Assembly (NCBI GenBank): GCA_006503475.1
Contig: RSEH01000014.1
Span: 178,822-242,821, forward strand
Direction of reading: 5' to 3'
From: Stentor roeselii
Taxonomy: Eukaryota; Ciliophora; Heterotrichea; Heterotrichida; Stentoridae
Length of the DNA: 64,000 nt
The translations under genes were made by a program, and so were the position numbers. How positions within the stretch are numbered: the stretch's first letter is position 1; every line of letters starts with the position of its first letter. The notes beneath the pieces were generated by a model, which saw only the letters and a list, made by a program, of their open reading frames with translations, did not search any database and was not told where the DNA came from. This document shows, piece by piece, positions 61,667 through 64,000 of the stretch.

Positions 61667-63929
61667 TAATAGTTAGTATTAGAATTAAAGAATTGGATCA
61701 AGTTTTTAATGATAATAAAATATAATGTTGTTTTAATTGGTTTTTAATTGAATTACAGGAATTCGTCAGCTATTTGTGAAGCCGGGATTAGGCAACTTCA
61801 GTTACTTGCCTCCCATTATGACCATATATTTTTATAATATATGAAAATATTAGAAAATTGAAATCTAATCAAATTCATTCGATTAAGCATATAAAATAAT
61901 TTAAATGAATTAATCATAAAAAACTTAAAAATTATCTTCTTTACTGCTTACCTATATTAAATCAGTCAACATACTTTCATATTCAACTTGATTTTTTGTA
62001 GTGTATTAACACATATGTTTCTTATCCTATTCGATCTTATTTAATTCATATATTAAAGTTTCATAGCTCCCTCTTAAACTACATATTTTTATTACCAGGA
62101 CATTTTGCATCTGTATAGATCTTGTAATTTCCTTTAATGTTAAATAATTATTATAAAAAAATGAATTTATATTCATCTACATCAATATCTAGATAAAAAT
62201 GTCAAGATATAGGTATATTTAATAAAAAGGGATCAGAATTAAAGGTTTAATTCTCAATTAGGCCAGAAGCGAATCTAATTATTTTGGTCTCAGTTGGTCT
62301 TAATATTTTTAAATTTAAATATACAATTGAGAATAAAAGAGTTATTTCAAATTATGATTATTGAAGAAAATCTTAGATTGGTGTAAGAATATAGGTATTA
62401 TAAACGTTGATCCAGTTTAATTAAATTGTGGAATTGAAAAAAAAACAAGATTATTTATGCAAAAATACCCAGAGCAGTATTATATTATCAGCAGCAGGAA
62501 TCTTGCTTAAAAATGCGAAATTACCGATTTGAATACTGATTTTTCTAATACATGAATGGAGTATTGAATCAAGCGTATCAATTATAGCTTATCAATAGAG
62601 CACACTAAAAAAATAGAATTATTTTCTCAGTCTTCAAGCGAAAATTAAGAAATGTGGAGGAATACGATATGAGACTCGAATTGAAAGATTTTGGATAATT
62701 TATTAAATTATCGATTAAGGATAATTATCTATTACTTGTGAAAGCTAAAAAAGTAAAAATCAGGTTTTTTATTAATCATAATATGAAAAAAGTTTTAAAC
62801 TAAGACTATCTTTAAATTTTGTATATGGTTTAGATATTCAGTGAAATATGTTCATATCTAATATAAAATCAATCAGAAATCTAAAATGATAGTCAAATAA
62901 TTATTTTCCTCAGTTTTGATTCATTTCAGTTTATTTTTTTGTTCCAGATACAATAAACTAAATGGAAATTAAATATAAAGAATGAAAGAAAAAAAAAGAT
63001 TTTCAGAGAACAAAAGTGATTTTAATCAAAAGTATTTAATTTTTACAAAAATTACTTATAAAACTTCTATTGTGTTTTGAAAAGTATTCAGTTTTCATCT
63101 TTGAATTTCATTCCATGAAAATTCTTGATAACATGAAATATCAAAGATTATACAATATTGATTATTTATAATTCAATTAAACGTTCTTCAATGTTTATAC
63201 TGAATGCTAGTCATATCGCTGGATTGCTCAGGCCTCTTTTCATAATTTAAATAAGCTTGTAACTTCCTTAATATAAACCCAAGCGATTCTCCTGATTTCA
63301 ATTTGATAGAAACTAACTTACAAAACTTTATCTCCATTTAATTTTTCTTCGAATACCTATATTACCTATAATTAGTATAAGCTGCCTCTAGAAAACTTAA
63401 TTTGGTATTAAAATCATTCTGTTCTTCAACAGATTGAAAAATTTATACTTTCATCAATCATGTAATTATGTTTCACAGCATTGAAAATCAGAACCAAGTA
63501 TTTTAATTTTTTTCAAATACACGATCTATATCAAGATTATTTTAAAAATGCTCATAACTAAATAAAATTAGTTTTTAGTGACTTATATGTTTAGAAATAC
63601 TCGCTTACAATCGATATTTAAAATTCTTAGAAATTAGTGTTTCTATGTGATTAATTCAATAGTAGAGATACAGTATATTTTAATATGACTTTCAAGTATT
63701 ATTATTGAATACTAGTGTTTTAATATTTCAGATGCATCTCTATAAGTTATTGATTTTTTTTATATGAAATAGATTTTTTTATTTAAATGATAATTAGTAA
63801 ATGATAGATTTTTTATCAATAGTAGTTTTTTCAATGCTAAATAGTAGATTATAGATAATTTTAGTAGTAGATTATAAATTTGATTAGTACATTAAAGACT
63901 TGATTATATAAATTGATTAGAAGAATAAA
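61667..63929. other. Subtelomeric AT-rich sequence
   Basis: About 2.3 kb between the last gene and the telomere with no ORF of note. One GC-richer patch lies at 61755-61815. The last 100 bp before the telomere hold loose repeats of TAGTAGATTATA and TTGATTAG type. No tRNA or mobile element was recognised. Confidence 0.45.
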
Positions 63930-64000
63930 GGGTGTTAGGGTGTTAGGGTGTTAGGGTGTTAGGGTGTTAGGGTGTTAGGGTGTTAGGGTGTTAGGGTGTT
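63930..64000 (+). repeat. Telomere, (TTAGGGTG)n
   Basis: About nine perfect copies of the 8-nt unit TTAGGGTG run to the right edge, G-rich strand 5' to 3' outward as required for a right-hand chromosome end. The unit equals CCCTAACA on the other strand, the repeat I recall for Stentor and Blepharisma. The array continues to the last base, so its true length is unknown. Confidence 0.97.

Overview
ORGANISM. The window reads as a macronuclear chromosome end of a heterotrich ciliate, most likely Stentor or a close relative. Four signs agree. (1) The right end (63930-64000) is a pure array of the 8-nt repeat TTAGGGTG (CCCTAACA on the other strand), which I recall as the telomere of Stentor and Blepharisma. 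(2) Several genes carry 15-nt GT...AG introns. (3) Long ORFs run uninterrupted with TAA, TAG and TGA all acting as stops, so the code is standard; this fits Stentor and argues against Blepharisma (UGA = Trp). (4) The DNA is AT-rich with very short spacers in the core. All functional calls come from reading motifs; no database search was run.

LAYOUT. Positions 1-40371 are about 87% coding. They hold a partial nitrilase; two coiled-coil proteins; a tandem array of three potassium channels (minus strand); a 1402-aa TPR/IQ protein; a zinc-finger/coiled-coil protein; an unrecognised protein; an EF-hand protein; a USP deubiquitinase; a pseudokinase-kinase protein; MRE11; a LYR-motif protein; an unknown protein; a membrane aspartic-protease-like protein with altered catalytic motifs; a VTI1-type SNARE; a R2R3 MYB factor; and a tandem array of three 1122-1123-aa receptors with a periplasmic-binding-protein-like ectodomain and about nine membrane segments. 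In the middle (14-27 kb) genes are separated by 0-23 bp.

Positions 40372-63929 are a subtelomeric zone with only about 36% coding DNA. Its five genes are two signal-peptide surface proteins, a purple-acid-phosphatase-like enzyme, a thioredoxin-like/ZZ-finger protein and a HExxH protein. Two of the five carry an apparent 1-nt deletion in a G or C run inside otherwise intact coding sequence. Long AT-rich stretches lie between them.

HOW IT FITS TOGETHER. There is no single pathway. The core is a mixed housekeeping and signalling set, interspersed with lineage-specific tandem expansions for membrane excitability (channels) and sensing (receptors). The best candidates for something undescribed are the nine-TM receptors with what looks like a doubled ligand-binding ectodomain and an invariant cytoplasmic tail, the thioredoxin-like/ZZ fusion, the HExxH protein, and a strand-composition switch (C-rich 5' flank, G-rich 3' flank) around core genes.
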